From Candidatus Krumholzibacteriota bacterium (lineage in GTDB: Bacteria; Krumholzibacteriota; Krumholzibacteriia; Krumholzibacteriales; Krumholzibacteriaceae), in contig DAOVFR010000135.1 of assembly GCA_030672805.1 (NCBI GenBank), positions 1-6,926 on the forward strand: a DNA stretch of 6,926 nt, in the 5' to 3' direction. The translations under genes were made by a program, and so were the position numbers. A model generated the notes under the pieces. That model was given only the letters and a program-made list of their open reading frames with translations, did no database searches and was not told the origin of the DNA. This document shows positions 6,303 through 6,926 of the stretch, one piece after another (position 1 is the first letter of the stretch; every line of letters begins with the position of its first letter).

Positions 6303-6689
6303 TCACCGATTCAGCTCGAAATGCTCCTCACCGCCCGTCGAACCATCAAAGATGATCCATCCCGGGGTCTCGAAAAGGCCCATCATATCGCCTGGATTGA
6401 TGAGCGGTGGGAATATTTTTCTGGATACGGGTCTGTAACACCTCTTGAGCATTTTTCTTCCGGCAGATGGCGGGTACGTCAACGCAACGTCGAACAGCCT
6501 GCGCCTTTCCATGTAACTTGTATTCTTTTACCAGGTTTCTAGCTCATTGGGCCCGGCGGGGAATCCGGACTGACGTCCAGCCTCCAACATGGCACGTCTC
6601 TTGATGGACGGCGGTAGGATGATCTTGAGAGCATGCTCCGCGCCGTGGATCGGAGCGCCGTATTTGCGAATAGAGCCCGGTGAAGCTTT
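6303..6689 (-). pseudogene. Possible decayed gene remnant, minus strand
   Basis: On the minus strand one frame is open for about 53 codons (6689-6531), is interrupted by a single TAA, and continues in the same frame for 74 codons to a TGA at 6305-6303. The second part can start at ATG 6512 (69 residues; it includes INPGDMMGLFETPGWIIFDG), but no good SD precedes it. I do not recognise a family. It could be a pseudogene, a stop-interrupted small gene, or chance openness in GC-rich DNA. Confidence 0.2.
6629..6656. repeat. Palindrome and overlapping stem-loop upstream of the TPR gene
   Basis: GAGCATGCTC (6629-6638) is a perfect 10-base palindrome. Overlapping it, GCTCCG (6635-6640) pairs with CGGAGC (6651-6656) around a 10-base loop. 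They lie 55-80 bases before the ATG at 6711, a plausible operator or leader position. Chance is possible. Confidence 0.25.
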
Positions 6690-6700
6690 TCAAGGACCAT

Positions 6701-6706
6701 GGAGGA
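6701..6706 (+). promoter_or_regulatory. Ribosome binding site of the TPR-like gene
   Basis: GGAGGA ends four bases before the ATG at 6711. An in-frame ATG at 6699 overlaps it and has only AAGGA two bases upstream, too close to work well. An in-frame TGA at 6681-6683 rules out any earlier start. Confidence 0.7.
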
Positions 6707-6710
6707 TCCT

Positions 6711-6926
6711 ATGCCGGAAGTGTTGAGGCCGCCATCTGTCCGGGACCCTGTCGAAACGTTCAAGGAAGCAGAGGAGCTGCTTTCCCACTGCCGTGAAGCC
6801 GAAGCTGCGGCGCTGTACCTTGAATTGAGGAGATCCCCGAACAGCGAGATCGCTGCCCTGGCGTGTTTCCGGCTGGGCGAGATCAACAACCGCAACGGCG
6901 AGGCGTTGAAGGCGCGTTCGTTTCAT
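6711..6926 (+). CDS. TPR-like protein, N-terminal part (3' truncated by window end)
   Basis: The frame runs from ATG 6711 to the window end without a stop, giving 72 visible residues. After about 15 residues it becomes strongly helical and alanine/glutamate-rich. The stretch AEELLSHCREAEAAALYLEL (20-39) followed by EIAALACFRLGEINNRNGEA (46-65) has the paired-helix spacing of tetratricopeptide repeats. The second helix pair shows small residues (A, G) at the positions where TPR helices pack. TPR proteins act as protein-binding scaffolds, and many larger bacterial proteins begin with such repeats before a catalytic domain, so the full function is unknown. No signal peptide is visible at the start, which suggests a cytoplasmic protein. 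It lies 427 bases after the kinase stop and is probably a separate transcription unit. The SD (GGAGGA) makes translation likely. Confidence 0.7.
   Translation, partial: MPEVLRPPSVRDPVETFKEAEELLSHCREAEAAALYLELRRSPNSEIAALACFRLGEINNRNGEALKARSFH

Larger units (their letters stand above)
6284..6698. other. 415-base stretch without a convincing intact gene
   Basis: The region after the kinase is visibly lower in GC (45-55% per line at 6361-6540). It has no clear intrinsic terminator: the CGGT/ACCG pair at 6292-6308 is too short and has no T tract. Two T runs, at 6416-6420 and 6445-6459, lack preceding stems. The plus frame 6255-6542 starts inside the kinase and has no recognisable motif or SD. The minus frame is open from 6689 to 6306 except for one TAA (6528-6530), which may be a decayed gene. 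Near 6629-6656 there is a 10-base palindrome and a GC-rich stem-loop. No promoter for the downstream gene can be named with confidence. Confidence 0.6.

Noticed and set aside
6255..6542. Plus-strand open frame of 95 codons after the kinase
   Set aside because: Its start lies within the kinase coding sequence, there is no SD, and no domain or motif is recognisable.
6539..6895. Minus-strand open frame opposite the TPR-like gene
   Set aside because: It is serine/arginine-rich low-complexity sequence antisense to a plus-strand frame with a strong SD and TPR pattern.

Overview
The window looks like ordinary bacterial chromosome of high GC content (roughly 60% by eye). Genes are closely packed and most starts have clear Shine-Dalgarno (SD) sequences of the AGGAGG type. 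An ATP-driven peptide-type importer, a CstA permease, a PfkB kinase, a Nudix hydrolase and a TPR protein fit many free-living heterotrophic bacteria. The ThiI-like PP-loop protein is of a kind I associate with anaerobic and deep-branching Gram-negative-type lineages. I cannot name a genus. There is no rRNA, tRNA, CRISPR array, insertion sequence or phage gene.

Layout. (1) Positions 1-1832, + strand: a 5'-truncated DppB/OppB-type permease, then its DppC/OppC-type partner. Together they form the membrane channel of an ABC importer. (2) 1886-2935, + strand: a ThiI-like PP-loop ATPase with no room for a THUMP or rhodanese domain. It has three or four cysteines suited to an Fe-S cluster, and a C-terminal region that resembles the NFACT-R RNA-binding domain. 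(3) 3001-3525, - strand: a Nudix hydrolase with a degenerate N-terminal zinc ribbon. It converges on the ThiI-like gene across a 65-base gap that holds a palindromic terminator. (4) 3526-3692: a 167-base divergent spacer with a weak promoter candidate and a perfect GC-rich hairpin. (5) 3693-6283, + strand: cstA followed after 2 bases by a PfkB-family sugar kinase, almost certainly one translationally coupled operon. (6) 6284-6698: about 415 bases without a convincing intact gene, of lower GC, with a possible decayed minus-strand reading frame. (7) 6711 to the window end, + strand: the start of a TPR-like protein with a strong SD.

How the genes may work together. The first two genes are one machine; its binding protein and ATPases must lie outside the window. 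CstA transporters carry pyruvate or peptides, and the coupled kinase would phosphorylate a sugar or related polyol, so the second operon looks like uptake and entry of carbon compounds. The PP-loop protein is probably an RNA-thiolation enzyme unrelated to its neighbours. I see no clear evidence for a wholly new system. The most interesting items are the ThiI-like domain architecture, the uncertain substrate of the cstA-linked kinase, and the possible remnant near 6300-6690.
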